64,000 bases of DNA from Euborellia annulipes (GCA_023213315.1 JAKCPI010012441.1:62001-126000); one strand, 5' to 3'; counted from the first letter of the stretch, positions 36,891 through 48,582 are shown. The notes: a model not told the origin generated them from the letters alone. Made by a program: numbers and translations.

Positions 36891-37197
36891 AACAAACCTA
36901 ATTTGCCGAAAAGACTCTGTGTATGTGTATGTGAATGGGAAAAAGTGTGTGGGCTAAATATAAAGAAGTATCTTGAATAATATTCATACCTAGGGTTAGA
37001 TTACCATGATTTATTGAGGCCAAACACTTCAGGGGATATAGAGGATATGAAAATTTTTGAAAATTAGGCATTGAAATTTGCGTTTTTAGCTATCCTGAGA
37101 CATGAAAAATTTATAATTTTTTTGTTTAGTTTTAAAATATCAAATAAAACTTTTGAATTTTTGTCTATCTAAAGGGGGGGGGGGGCGGGGGCTCTCG

Positions 37198-37544
37198 AAC
37201 CAATAAAAATAGAATTTGACCAAATTTTAGGGTTTTTATTTTTGTTATGTTGGTACGGTGTAAATACATCGTTTGGTATCCATTCGAAACAATAAAAATA
37301 GAATTTGACCAAATTTTATAAAATTTAAGGGTTTTTTTATTTGTGTTATGTTGGTACAATGTAAATACATCGTTTGGTTTCCATTCCAAATGATAATCAT
37401 AAGTTTTGACCAAATTTTATAAAATTTTATAATTTTTATTTTTGTTATTTTGGTACGATGTAAATACATCATTTGGTTTCCATTCCAAACAATAAAAATA
37501 GGATTTGATCAAATTTTAGGGTTTTTATTTTTGTTATGTTGGTA
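37198..37544. repeat. Minisatellite, four units of about 90-100 bp
   Basis: Units contain TTTGACCAAATTTTA, GTTATGTTGGTAC and TGTAAATACATCGTTTGG. The minus strand stays open across units, giving spurious periodic reading frames. Confidence 0.85.
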
Positions 37545-38019
37545 GCACTTATTCTTATCACGTTAATCTATTTCTATCTGTATGGATCTATCCTACAAAA
37601 CTTTATTCCATTAGGGATGAAAATTACTAATATTAATAGATTTGTTCATATATGACGTCACTGGGTGCAAAATAGTCAGAATTGACTTTTCGCCATGTTA
37701 AAGAGAGAACAAATTTGAAATTTTGATGTCCTCTCAAAAAGTCACTTTTACTTCAAAATGAAATTTTTAATCAAAGGTATCGGGTTTTCGGTAGTATCTA
37801 TCTCATCCAAAAACATCGGGATCCAGGCCAGGACCCCGCCTCGCATTATTTTGCCCAGAGTCGAGGTGAAATCAAAAAAATGCGGCTCGCTTTTCTGAGT
37901 TATATAAAAGCGAGGATATATGAAACAAATAAAATTCTGTAGGGGTTTTATTTAAGTGAAAATATTTCCTTCTTTTATATAACTCGCCCCTTTTTGCATC
38001 TCCGTTGTTTTTGGATTCT

Positions 38020-38540
38020 CAATTAAAATTCAAAAATAAATTATTTTTTAGATACTCTTTAAAATGTATATTCTCATTTTGCTCTCACACTTGATTGAAG
38101 ACTACTTTACTCTTGTAACATGTTACTTCAGAGGAAAGATAGGAGAAATGGTTGCCATGGCAACAAAATATAAATATTTTCCCAGGTTTACATCTTGAAT
38201 TTCAATATGGGCCCTCGGGGCTTGGTGTAGAGGTTAGCGTGCCTCGTATACCAAACGTTGGGGTTTGACCCCACTAATTTTTTAACCATTGGATACCAAA
38301 TGGCTTAAATAAGAATGCCTGGACCCCATATATGTATATTAAATCAATAACGGTTATCGTAAATGTCTTAAATGGCCTGAGTTGCCGAAAAGACAGTGTG
38401 AGTGTGGTAAAAAAAAATATATCGGCGGAAACTAAATATATCTCGACACCAAAAAATCTGGTGTGAAAGCACAGAACACAACTTTCGATTATCGAAGGTA
38501 AGAGAAAGTTGTGTGCTGTGCGACCAGCCACACCAGATTT
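38020..38540 (-). mobile_element. F1 element interrupted by a SINE
   Basis: F1 blocks (TTTTAGATACTCTTTAAAATG, TTGCCATGGCAAC) run to 38205 and resume at 38410 with the terminal hairpin (38455-38540). A SINE occupies 38211-38405. Confidence 0.75.
38211..38405 (+). repeat. tRNA-derived SINE inserted in F1
   Basis: GCCCTCGGGGCTTGGTGTAG head, GTTTGACCCC in the B-box position, a shortened body, and the GAGTTGCCGAAAAGACAG tail. Confidence 0.75.
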
Positions 38541-38708
38541 TTTGTTATCTTTTAATCTCAAAAAAAAATTCTAGAATCATAGATTGAATTAAGAGGAGAC
38601 TTAAAACGTTTTGTCAAAATTACTAAAACTGCTTAATTCTTATTTAAAATTGTTATTAATTAAAATAAGAGAAAATGGTGATGCTATTTTCAGTTTTTCA
38701 TTTATCGC

Positions 38709-38732
38709 GGGGGGGGGGGGGGGGGGGGGGGG
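38709..38732 (+). repeat. Poly-G tract of 24
   Basis: 24 consecutive G. Able in principle to form a G-quadruplex; could also be a sequencing artefact. Confidence 0.9.
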
Positions 38733-38889
38733 AACTATAAGCAGAATTAGAGAATATTAAGTGGGAGCCCGCCCCTCCATTCCTTTACTTTTTTTCAAAA
38801 TTATTATAATTCATTATCAATCTCTCTCCCCTCCTCTCTCTCTCTCTCCTCTCTTACCCCCTCTCTGCCCACAATTTCTCCTCTTTCTT

Positions 38890-39053
38890 AATTAGCCAAT
38901 CAGAGGGGTTGATTTCTTAGGCGCCATAATTCGCCTGCTCTATAGGGCAGCTGCGATGCCCTGCCACCTCAGTAGAGAGGAGACCTTTGACTAGTGTTAA
39001 TCCACGCCACTTTTCCTAAGAAAACCGACGCCTCTCTCAGTTTATAGGCAGCC
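38890..39053 (+). promoter_or_regulatory. Candidate alternative promoter region
   Basis: A non-repetitive, GC-enriched stretch with a CCAAT box (TTAGCCAATCAG, CCAAT at 38896-38900). Two TCAG initiator-like sites lie at 38969 and 39037, the latter just upstream of a well-contexted ATG. No TATA box. Confidence 0.35.
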
Positions 39054-39111
39054 ATGGTGGCGGCTGGTCACCAAGCTCCTGCTCTCCTCATTTCTCAAAG
39101 CTTTTCTCTAG
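39054..39111 (+). CDS. Candidate alternative first coding exon
   Basis: ATG in the good context GCAGCCATGG opens 19 codons (MVAAGHQAPALLISQSFSL) and meets a donor CTAG|GTATTT in phase 1. GC content is above the intron average and no repeat match is seen. The phase does not fit exon C (phase 0): joining to C would hit a stop within about 40 codons. It does fit whatever exon follows C, because C also ends in phase 1. If real, it would give an FNDC3 isoform without exons A-C, or belong to another gene. The case rests on sequence signals alone. Confidence 0.3.
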
Positions 39112-39861
39112 GTATTTCAATTGAAAATTATTTTTTATTGATTAATTATACTCTTTAATGGCTAAATATTTATAATTAATATTAAAATTTAAGAATATAT
39201 CAATATGAGGGAGGAACCTTATATGAATGCATGCAATTAATCCTCCCTTGCTTTTTATATTCGGGATTCGCTTCTTAGAGCGAAAATCTTTCGTATACTA
39301 TTAAAATATTTATATATGCCATACACTGAGGTTATCATCTTTACTCTATTATTAATATTGTTTTGTTAATAAACCCTTTATATATATTAAATGAAAAATG
39401 TTATCCAATGATTAAGGAAAGGTGGGGGTCTAGCAAATCTTGCTATCTACCTCTGGCAGGCTTTCCGTCTAGTCAAATATTATTTTGCTCAAACTAAAGA
39501 AATTTAGCCAAAAGGAAGTGATTTTGCAAATATTCAGAATCATATACTGTTCTACTTATAAACCCATCCAAACCTGTCTATACTTGTCCATTTACTTTTT
39601 TATATTATATATATATATATATAAATGCTTAATAGTTATCTACACCGTCACAAACACAATCATACCAAACGCCAATTCTATTTTAAAATTTTTATTTAAA
39701 CTTTTTAATGCGAGATTTATTTTTCTTTTAATGGTGGGTCTGTATCACATAATTAATATTTACTTAACATATGTTATCGTTTAAATCCTATATGGTCCAT
39801 GTTGTGGATAAGACCTAATCGAAGGTCTTGCAGTTACCTATCTTAATTTATCTGTATAACC

Positions 39862-40025
39862 AGCCGCGGCGCCACCCTTCGGCGGGCTTCACCCCCTGGA
39901 CTCTTTGCCAGCTGGCTCGGGTCCGCATACGACGGACCCTTGCCTTTTCTTAATTATGAGAAGCTTCACGTCTAGACAGGGGGCTTCGCCCCTGGACTCC
40001 CCTCGGCTGGCTCGGGTTCACTTGC
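39862..40025 (+). repeat. GC-rich repeat with CCTTCGGCGGG motif
   Basis: CAGCCGCGGCGCCACCCTTCGGCGGGC, then two GGCTGGCTCGGGT-ended subunits at about 39911 and 40008, and CTTCGCCCCTGGACTCC. Related to the CGCCGAAGGCG ends at 33.06, 1.10 and 47.89 kb. Confidence 0.5.
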
Positions 40026-40096
40026 TTATCATTACTATTCTTATACAGTACCTGCTTATGGATTTGTTTACATTCATAGAATACACAAATGGAAAG

Positions 40097-40334
40097 CAGG
40101 GCCGGAACTAGGAGATTTTTTAAGGGGGGCAAAATTTAATTTGCCGCCCCCTCCTTGAAATTTTCCCTGATCTCAAAAATTTTTCTGCGAATTTTTTTTT
40201 TTTTTTTCGCTGAATCAAATTTTCCCGTCCGAAAAAATATTTTACCTTTTTTTTAGAGAAGCAAAATTTACCGCCCCTGATATCTGCCGCCCGGGGCACG
40301 TGCACCCACTGCCCCCCCCCTAGATCCGGCCCTG
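40097..40334. mobile_element. hAT MITE, CAGGGCCGG family, perfect TSD
   Basis: Ends CAGGGCCGGAACTAGGAG and CTAGATCCGGCCCTG. Flanked by ATGGAAAG on both sides (8 bp, exact). 238 bp, close to the copy at 30.76 kb but inverted. Confidence 0.88.
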
Positions 40335-41499
40335 ATGGAAAGAATACATAGATATTTCTCTATACATTTCCTATGGGAGAAATCGTAACTTTATTAATTA
40401 ATAGCTCAAAAAGTTATAGGAATTTCGGGATGAAAATAATTTTCCTATAATCCCTAGAAGGTCCTCTTTAAGCATATAAAATTTTGTTTCAAAATTCCAA
40501 CGGGAAGCTGTCCAATTAGAGCTGTCACAGACGGACAGACAGACAGACGGACACTCCGCAATTATATATATATGATAGATATTTTTATTTACTAATTTTA
40601 AGTTTTATAAGAGTTTCGTTAAAAGTTTTTAAATATAAAAGAATATTTAAAAAAAATTCTTACTCACTAATTCTTTAATTCAATTTATTGGAATTTTTTT
40701 TGGCATCGAAGTTTATTTTAACTTCTTTCCTTTTCTAATTTTCGATATTTTTTTTTTTTTTTTCAAAAATAAAAAAGAGAAAGACGAAGCCAAAGTTGAG
40801 AGATAGGAAAGAACAGAGTGAATGGTATAAAAAAAAAATCTATTTTCAATAATAAATCCATTAAATTTTTTCTCTTTAAATAACATATCAGACACGAGAA
40901 AAGCAATATATTGCGATTAAATTTATTTAATTTAATAAACTATTAATTATATTCATATTATTGGGTTTAGCCAAGTCAATTTGTATTAACCCACTCAAAA
41001 GTATTGATAGATGAACATGTAATTGTATTTTTTAGTTCGCTTAAGCGCCTGAGAGAATAGGCAACTGTTCATCTTTCCATGTGCTCAATTATTTATTTAG
41101 GCCTATACAAAACTGTTCCAAATCAGCGATAAGTGGAGTTGATATTATAAATTACAATACAGTTTTTTTATCTTTGACTCTCCATTTAAATAAAAAAAAT
41201 TGGGACTTGGTCTAAATGGCCTCAGATGCCGAAAAAGCCATTAACTTAAAAAAACCTTTATCTCATATCTTATCTTGCATAATAATATATGCTATTAAGG
41301 GAATTATCCATATTTTTTTATTTTTCTCCGCATTGATTTAGAATGCATCAAAACTAAAAGGGATCTCCCGAAATCGGTGGTCAGACTCTCCCATTTATCT
41401 GTTATTCTCCATTGAATATTGAAATTAAAAAAAAAAAATAAAAAATAAATATATATATATATACGTTTCATAAGAAAATTCATACAATTCAATATTTAT

Positions 41500-41580
41500 T
41501 AATTCAGTGGTCCAACGGTTAGGGCACACCGAGTACAAATTTGTGGATCCGTGGTTCGACTCCCGGAGGTACCCTAACTT
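41500..41580 (+). other. tRNA-like sequence, Glu-type A and B boxes
   Basis: GTGGTCCAACGGTTAGG matches the D-arm/A box of tRNA-Glu, and GTGGTTCGACTCCCGG the T-arm/B box, at normal spacing. The flanking bases do not form a 7-bp acceptor stem and no clear anticodon loop is seen. I read it as a tRNA pseudogene or a tRNA-derived repeat. Confidence 0.45.
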
Positions 41581-42243
41581 TTGTCGGTTATTTGAATTAA
41601 TAAATTTAAAAAAAAAATCTTTCTCTATTTTATAATAAATTTTAAAATTTTGAATTAAAATTAACCCGGAATGGCCTCATAACTCGAAGGATAATAATAA
41701 AATATATAAATATATCATGTATGTCCACTGCATACTAAAACAATGCGGTTGTCCTCACTTGTATTTGAGTCACATAATTAAAGAAAAGAATAAATTAGAC
41801 TAACTGAATGTATGTATAATAAAAATAGGCGATGTAGTTGCTATATGCCTATTTCCTAGAAGAGAAGGAGCTAATATGACTGTATGTCTTCAAGACGTGG
41901 AGATTTTCAACTGCAAAATCCCTATTTAAACAAAAAAAATTTGCTTTGGCTGATTATTTTACCTAAAGGTCATAAAAGATGTCAAAATTTTGTCTGTATT
42001 ACTATATCAATAACTATTTTTTTTTTTTTTTTACTATCAAATGGGACAAAATATAAAACAATAAATGAAAAGCGAAACCTCTTAAAAGAAAAGTCTAATC
42101 CCTCCTATCGAATTGACCGATGATTTCAAAAATAGAGTAGAACCTCGCTTAACGAGCACCTTTCATAACGAGTAATTCGCATAACGAGCAAAACAAATTG
42201 TAAAAGAATGACTCGCTTAACAAGCGCATAACGAGTACAAAGC

Positions 42244-42289
<46 letters not shown>

Positions 42290-42292
<3 letters not shown>

Positions 42293-42406
42293 GGGTCCAG
42301 GCATTCTTATTTAAGCCAAATGGCTTAAATAAAATCATTGGGTCCGAACCCGCGACTCTTGGTATAGAAGGCCATCATGCTAACCCCTACACTAAGCCCG
42401 AGGGCA
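42290..42406 (-). repeat. tRNA-derived SINE, 3'-truncated
   Basis: Head and palindromic body (AAGCCAAATGGCTTAAAT), cut at the (TA)n tract. The tail is missing. Confidence 0.75.
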
Positions 42407-42562
42407 TAATTTGGTTTTATATTAAATATTTACGTATTAAATAAATAGGGACGGGGTCTAAATGGCCTTTGATGTCGAAAAAGACCTTAATTAAATAAAA
42501 CAAAAATAACAAATTTTCCATTATTAATAATTAATTTACTATATAGGCCTAATCTTATATTT

Positions 42563-43237
42563 TTTACTTTCTCTTACCTATGTATATATGTAATATATAT
42601 ATATAGAGAGAAAGTATTGGATTCATGTCAAAAATTCGATGTCGAGATTTTGATGGATCTTCACGTTTTGAGGTCCCCTGAATCCAAAAAAGTGGTTTTC
42701 GCGACATGGTCTGTCTGTGGATGTGTGGGTGTGTGGGTGGGTGTGTGTGTGTTCAATTTTAAGCATGAAGGAATTGAGCTATGAGATTGAAATTTTATAT
42801 TTAAGTTAAACACCCCCGGGACCGGAAAAATAAGCTTTTAATCAAAATCGGCCAAGAGTACTAGTACTTTACTGATGTACTTTTTCAGTTTTTTTCGATT
42901 TTCTCAAAATTCGCTCTAACGATTTTGATTAAAATTCAAAAATCAATTATTTTTTAGATGCTCTTTCAAATGTATATTCTCGTTTTGCCCTCAAAATTGT
43001 TTGAGACACTTTACTCTTGTGCTTCATAGGAAAGATAGGAGAAATGGTTGCCATGGTAACAAAATATAAATATTTTCCCATACTTATCAATTTTACATCT
43101 GAATTCAAATATTCCCTACTGCCGGGAACTAAATACATGTCGACACAAAAAATCTGGTGTGACAAGCACAGTACACAACTTTCGATTACCGAAGGTAAGA
43201 GAAAGTTGTGTGCTGTGCGCCAGTCACACCAGATTTT
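42563..43237 (-). mobile_element. F1 element, full length
   Basis: Terminus ACTTTCTCTTACCTATG at 42565, terminal hairpin 43153-43235. All internal blocks present. Confidence 0.8.
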
Positions 43238-43981
43238 TTATACTATATTTAGAAAACTATTTTACAATATTTATATATGCTTAACTGTTAGTTATAATTA
43301 ACAATAAAAAATAAAAATAAAAAATTAATTATTAGAGACATGATGAAATAAACTCTATAACATAAATTTAGACCTTCTGGTTCCAGTAGCATCTCAGTAG
43401 TGTCCCTGGTGATCGCACATTTTCTCAAACTTGTGATATATTGTGTTATATAGGGCCTATACATGAATAAAAATTAATTGAATTAATTATTAGGAAGATA
43501 ATCAGGAAATAGATGAAGATGATTCACTCTCCACAACAATATATGTAACTAATTAAACGATATACATTACATTTTGTGAGTATTTTTTCGACATCGTATT
43601 TTACATTAATTTATATGAGAAAAATTGTTTCGCATAACGAGTATTTCGCTTTACGAATTTGATTCTTGAACGAATTATGCTGGTTAAGCGAGGTTCCTAT
43701 TCATATGCTGAAGAATGTATAACATCCGTGATCCTGGTTCATATCTACTAAATATTGATAGTGTGAAGGCTTCGAATATTATGTCGAGAGTAAACATGAC
43801 TTCCCTACAAATTAAATACACAATACTCTCATGTCATATTCTATACTCCCGTGATTAACTCTAATTAAAAAAACCGAGGGGAAGTTTTGCAGTTTCTTTG
43901 GTTAATTTTTAAATAACTTTTTTCTTAGAGAATCTTTTATTAAATAATTACTCTTTTTTTAAGTAGATTTTTCTTTTAGAA

Positions 43982-44332
43982 ATGTTTACCTGCTTGGGGC
44001 CCATTTTGTGTAAGATAGCGGATTACAACATTCCAGGCACGGAAATGCTTTTTGGAAAAAGCACTCTCATTAGACCCGAATGGGGTAGATGGGATGAGGG
44101 TTGCTTCTCAAATACAAAGGCATCCATCCGCCCCCGCAGGGAAGCATTGATAAGAGCCCCTAGCGTAAACAACGCCCTTTTTCATTTCATTCATCAAAGG
44201 GAAACACAAGTATTTTCCAATTTTAAAATTGATATAAATATTACTATTCTTAAAGAAGAATATTCTACTCTTGAAAAAAAAATAATGAATTTAATTAATA
44301 AAAAGAAAAAAAATGAAGTAATTATTTGGTGA
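43982..44332 (+). other. Non-repetitive GC-rich island with 116-codon ORF
   Basis: GC-enriched at about 43985-44210, with the longest uninterrupted non-repeat + strand frame in the window (MFTCLGPILCKIADYN...). The distal part is AT-rich and low complexity. I do not recognise the peptide. The stretch also holds a GATA site (TGATAAG, 44149) and a forkhead-type GTAAACAA (44165) close together. A conserved enhancer is as plausible as a small gene. Confidence 0.3.
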
Positions 44333-44889
44333 TAAAAAAAGAAAGGAAGGGAGCAATTAATTTACTCTACAGGTTGTTACTCCAGTCACCTGTGACGTCA
44401 ACAAAAGCAAACAATTTTATAATGATACAAACTGGAACCCCTACAAGGAATAAAAAGAACCCTTTATTTACCCTTTACGATATCATCCCTTTTATTAAAT
44501 TTTAAAAACGTATAAATATCTGATAAAAGAGACATTAAAATTTTATAAACAAGGAGAAACGACATCAGGTTTGATAGAATAGGGTGAAAGACTATCATAA
44601 ACAGTTATAAGACATGCCCGCCTTAGCGCAGGTAACTTTCCATTGACGAGCTCCCCTAAAAACAATAAATATTGTATATTTCATTACCAAAAAGCATTTA
44701 AGAATTTGTATACGTAATATACAAAGAGTTTAATTCGCTTTTATTTTCTTAAACCTAGACAAGTCAAAGGATCAACTCACTAATGGATATTTCGATTAAA
44801 TGCACATAACAGTTAACCTCTTATTTAGTGTAGTTTAAGGGTAGTTTTGGTCATCATTTTTATCTTTTTTCTAAAAATCGGTTTCATTA

Positions 44890-44998
44890 TTTACCATCGG
44901 TAATCGAAAGTTGTGTTCTGTGCTTGACACACCAGTTTTTTGTTGTGTCGAGATGTATTTAGTTTCCGCTGATATATTAAAATTCAAGATGTAAAATT
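44890..44998 (+). mobile_element. F1 fragment, left hairpin half
   Basis: ATCGGTAATCGAAAGTTGTG...ACACACCAG, then GTCGAGATGTATTTAGTTTC. The outer hairpin arm is lost. Confidence 0.6.
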
Positions 44999-45301
44999 TA
45001 TAAACAGGGGTAAATAAAAAAGAAAAAAAAGTCATGAGGGGAAAAATGGAAATTTTACCAGAAAAAAAAGGTATAATCGATTATTTTTTTTCATAATCGA
45101 TCACCCCTGATAGGGACTAGAAAAAGCTCAGGAAAATCATCATCACTTAAAATTCGTGATTTCAAATAGGCGAAATGAAAAAAATTATTAGCTTTTGGTT
45201 ATATATTCGAGCTGTTTATTAGAAATTCATTTAGGAAATTATTTTATAGCAAGGAATGAAGAAAAAAGCAATTGCAGCTATATTTATTTAATTTATTAAG
45301 G

Positions 45302-45352
45302 CACTACAAGCCGACCTTTCGATCAGATTTACGACCATCTTTAGAACTGAAA
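45302..45352 (-). ncRNA. Degenerate hammerhead-like motif
   Basis: On the minus strand it reads CTAAAGATGGTCG...GATCGAAAGGTC. G5 is A. The neighbouring AGCTATATTTATTTAATTT resembles foldback copies 2 and 6. Confidence 0.35.
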
Positions 45353-45514
45353 TGTGTCAATGGCTCTTTTCTTCATTCTTTACTACAAGATCTACTCATC
45401 TATCCACCTCACTCTAATAGAAATTATAATATTTGTCGTTTTGACATTTAGACTTACTTAAATACGATATTTCAACCTCATAGCTCAATTCCTTCATGGT
45501 TTAAATTGAGCGCA

Positions 45515-45945
45515 TACACAGGTCTATTCTCTAAAAAAAGACGTTAAAATTTAAAATAAACAAATGGGTGTTAAAAAGTAATTTAAAAACAATCAGCATT
45601 AAAAAAATGCTCTTCTCTAAACAAAGTTTTAACAGCGACGTTAACATGTTGCTTTTAGTTCAAAGCTATCAAAATCATAACCTCACTTTTTAGGTTAAGA
45701 ACGCCATGTTTATTTTAAACACGACGTTAAAGTATTAAAGGCACCCCCTAGACATGGCATTAATTTTTAACACTATTTACTAAATGTTAACGCTTTGGCT
45801 TTAAATTTTTGTTTACAGAATAGCTATTTGAGGCAAGGAAGTGACTTTGAATAGCATTTTTTAACGCTGATTGTTTTTACATTACTTTTTAACACCCATT
45901 TGTTTATTTTAAATTTTAACGCCTGTTTTTAGAGAATAGACCTGA
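45515..45945. mobile_element. MITE with about 95-bp TIRs
   Basis: Ends GGTCTATTCTCTAAAAA and its inverse. Arms share AATAAACAAATGGGTGTTAA, AACAATCAGC and AATGCT in inverse order. The flank ACA on both sides may be a 3-bp TSD. It splits F1-related sequence. The interior carries TTTTAACG-type repeats. Confidence 0.75.
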
Positions 45946-45954
45946 CAAAGCTTA

Positions 45955-46140
45955 TTTTCACGTCTCAGGGGGGGGGGGGGCTAATTTAGATATAAAATTT
46001 CATCTTCGAGCTCAATTCCTTCATGCTTAAAATGGAACACAGACACACCATATTTTTTTGGATTCAGCGGACTTCAAAACGGGTATAGCCATCAAAATCT
46101 CGACATCGAATTTTTTGCATGAAACCAATACTTTCTCTCT
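45955..46140 (+). mobile_element. F1 right-end fragment
   Basis: AAGCTTATTTTCACGTCTCAGG through CGACATCGAATTTTTTGCATG to CTTTCTCTCTCTACATA. The last hairpin bases are lost. Confidence 0.65.
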
Positions 46141-47542
46141 CTACATATAATAACATAATTTAATAATAAAAAGGTGATATTTCGGCAAAGATACAATTCT
46201 TTTCTTTGTTGTGGTTGTTCTTCTAGTAATTTTTTTGAGTTTAATATTGAGACGAGTTTCTTCAGGAAGAGGTATCGCTAATGTCAATAGATGCGAAAAT
46301 TTTGTGTTCTGCCCTTTTAGTCAATGGACTCAGAATTAAAAATTAACTTCATCCATCGCCTCCTCAAGAAATTGATTATTCCAATGGCTTGTTTTTTGTG
46401 ATCATTTTTGAAAACAGTTGCCATTATAATCCAGGAATTGAGTTTAAATATAATATTTATAGATAACGGATTATTCTATTAAACTATATACCAGAGAAAA
46501 TAATGATCAATATGGTGTTTCATCTCTTGACAGCTTTTTAATTAGTTTCTTATTTTATCAAATTAAAATATGAATAAAATTTCCAACGTGGGTGGGGATC
46601 ATATCCATGACCCTTAATAAATGTTCATTTATATGTTTAAATAATTAAAAAAACATGACATATCTCTTAATAAAATTCTTTAAATTAGATTAGATATTAT
46701 TCTGGTTAAATATAAGATATCAATATACATTTTTTCCTTACATTTTTTTTAAGGGAATAAATTTATATAATTGCAAGCCCAATATGTGAATTTTTCTTCA
46801 ATAGGATGTTTTATTTTCTCTCTTTCATTGATGTAATATTCAAAATAGTAGGATATTAACTCACTCAAAAGTAGATGGACAAGCAATTATGTGGTTAAGC
46901 TTCCCTATACCGCTAGGAGTTTAGCGATTTTTTTTTTGCCTGTTTTAATTGCCATTAAAAGAGTTTCTTTCTTATTAGCTCGAATTTGAGTTTTTTTCAA
47001 AATAAATTCAATCAATTTCAAGTGAAATATTTAAAAATGAGATTATACAAGTCAAAAACAAAAAATCTCTCGATATTCAAATTTTATAGTTAAGCTAAGT
47101 ACTCTTTTCGTAAGAATCTCGAGTATTTTGAATAAAATCGGCCAAAGAGTACTAGTACTTTAATAATGTACTTTTTTAGTATTTTTATTTGATTTTCTCA
47201 AAAGTAACTACGTATATCAAATTTGGAACATATCATCTACTGTTTTTAATTAATTTTAAACTAATTATTTTACTTTCGAAACTTGCTTGCTTTTCATTTA
47301 AAAAATTTTTTGCTTTTCTTTTAAATACGTATTATTATCCATAAGACCTGAAAATTCTTGCTTAATGCCAATTAGAAAAGTCTATTAAAAAAATCAACCC
47401 CCCCCCCCCTTCCATCCCTAAAGAGGCAAATCCTGGTTGTGCTGATGTTTGAATTTGAAAACAATTTACTTGGGGGATTAACCGTGTCGTAATTCCGAGA
47501 GACCATCGTGACATACAAGTCTTCAAATTTGATCTTTTAGAG

Positions 47543-47786
47543 CAGCGTTTTCCAAACTGTGAGGCGCGCCTCCCTAGGGAGGCGCGGACTATTCTGAAGG
47601 GAGGCGCGAATATTGGCCACAAAGATCAATTTTCCAAATGTTTGATAGTTTTATAAATAAAATAATAAAATAATTTAGAAGATTCTGGGACGAAAATAAT
47701 AAATATGTGTGTGTGGGGGGGGGGGGAGGTCATACGATTAAATATTTTTAAGGGAAGCGTTGTAACATAAAGTTTGGAAAACACTG
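47543..47786. mobile_element. hAT-like MITE, CAGCGTTTTCC family (copy X)
   Basis: CAGCGTTTTCCAAACTGTGAGGC start, AAAGTTTGGAAAACACTG end, GGCGCGCCTCCC palindrome inside. The left flank is TTTTAGAG and the right flank GCCTAAAG, so its own TSD does not match. Confidence 0.75.
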
Positions 47787-48208
47787 GCCTAAAGTAAGAT
47801 TCATTCTAGAAAATTATACTATGTGTAAAACCCAAAGGCGGATCCAGGGAAGTTTTTCAGGGTTTTAACTTTTTCTGACCAGACGCGAAACTCGCCGAAG
47901 GCGATATCATTGTTAATTATTTTATTTATTAGGATTGGATAAGGGGTTGGAAAATTGAAAAAAATATTTTTTTTAAATTATTTTAGCTAAATCGAAGCCA
48001 AATAAATAGAAAACATTCAAAAAATAGCGTTGATTATTATTTTTAATATTAAGGGATGAGATGAAGGGTCAATTATTTAAGAAAGGCCTTGGAATATTCC
48101 AAATCACTTGTTGACATTTTTTCCATCTCTAAATATAGTTAGATTAGAGCAAAAGGTATTTTTTTACTTTTAATAAAAAGGGAATTGCTATGTCCATCTA
48201 TTTATTCC

Positions 48209-48247
48209 TATACAAAGAGAGAGAGTCGAGTTTCTGGTTCAGTCGTG
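48209..48247 (+). promoter_or_regulatory. Candidate core promoter: TATA-like box plus Inr
   Basis: TATACAAAG begins at 48209. The arthropod-type initiator TTCAGTCGTGCG has its A at 48241, so the box lies at about -32 to -24. This spacing is what a functional TATA/Inr pair needs. The local sequence is not a recognised repeat. Confidence 0.45.
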
Positions 48248-48387
48248 CGCGAGGCCTTCTGGCAGGCGCCAAGATGCTCTGTTTTTTTTTGTTGTGTTTA
48301 AAGTGAATCAAAGTGAATAATTAATATAGTGTAACCCACCCTGGCCTCACCGGCTACCAGCACACCCTCTTGAGTGTCTTATTAAAG
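48241..48387 (+). other. Candidate untranslated first exon
   Basis: From the Inr A the sequence is GC-enriched (GCGCGAGGCCTTCTGGCAGG). The first ATG (48274) opens only 10 codons before a stop. A donor AAAG|GTAATT follows at 48388. It could be the 5' leader of an alternative FNDC3 transcript splicing into exon C, or of a nested gene. Confidence 0.35.
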
Positions 48388-48582
48388 GTAATTATTATGC
48401 ATTTTGTCGTTGAAAAAAAAAATGATAGAAACAAATAATTTGACTGCAAAAAACGATTCTTTTGAATATGAAATTAAATATTTTGTATTTCACTAAGGGT
48501 AGAGGGTGAATATGAGCTGTTGAAAGGGGGAAGGGGTATGTAGGTGTCATTGAAAAAAAATTGTTTTTTTTTTAAATCTTTT

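Larger units (their letters stand above)
42136..43702. mobile_element. pogo/Tigger-like ends around nested insertions
   Basis: The left end AGTAGAACCTCGCTTAACGA and further AACGAG motifs (to 42240) are matched by inverse CGCATAACGAG... and GGTTAAGCGAGGTTCC at 43630-43700. Inside are a (TA)n tract (42246-42290), a SINE (42290-42406) and an F1 copy (42563-43237). No DDE ORF. The class is inferred from terminal similarity only. Confidence 0.55.

Noticed and set aside
37165..37472. Minus-strand periodic reading frames (TMYLHRTNITK-type)
   Set aside because: Explained by the 90-100-bp minisatellite at 37198-37544.
41500..41580. Functional tRNA gene
   Set aside because: A and B boxes are present, but no acceptor stem pairing and no clear anticodon loop; kept only as tRNA-like sequence.
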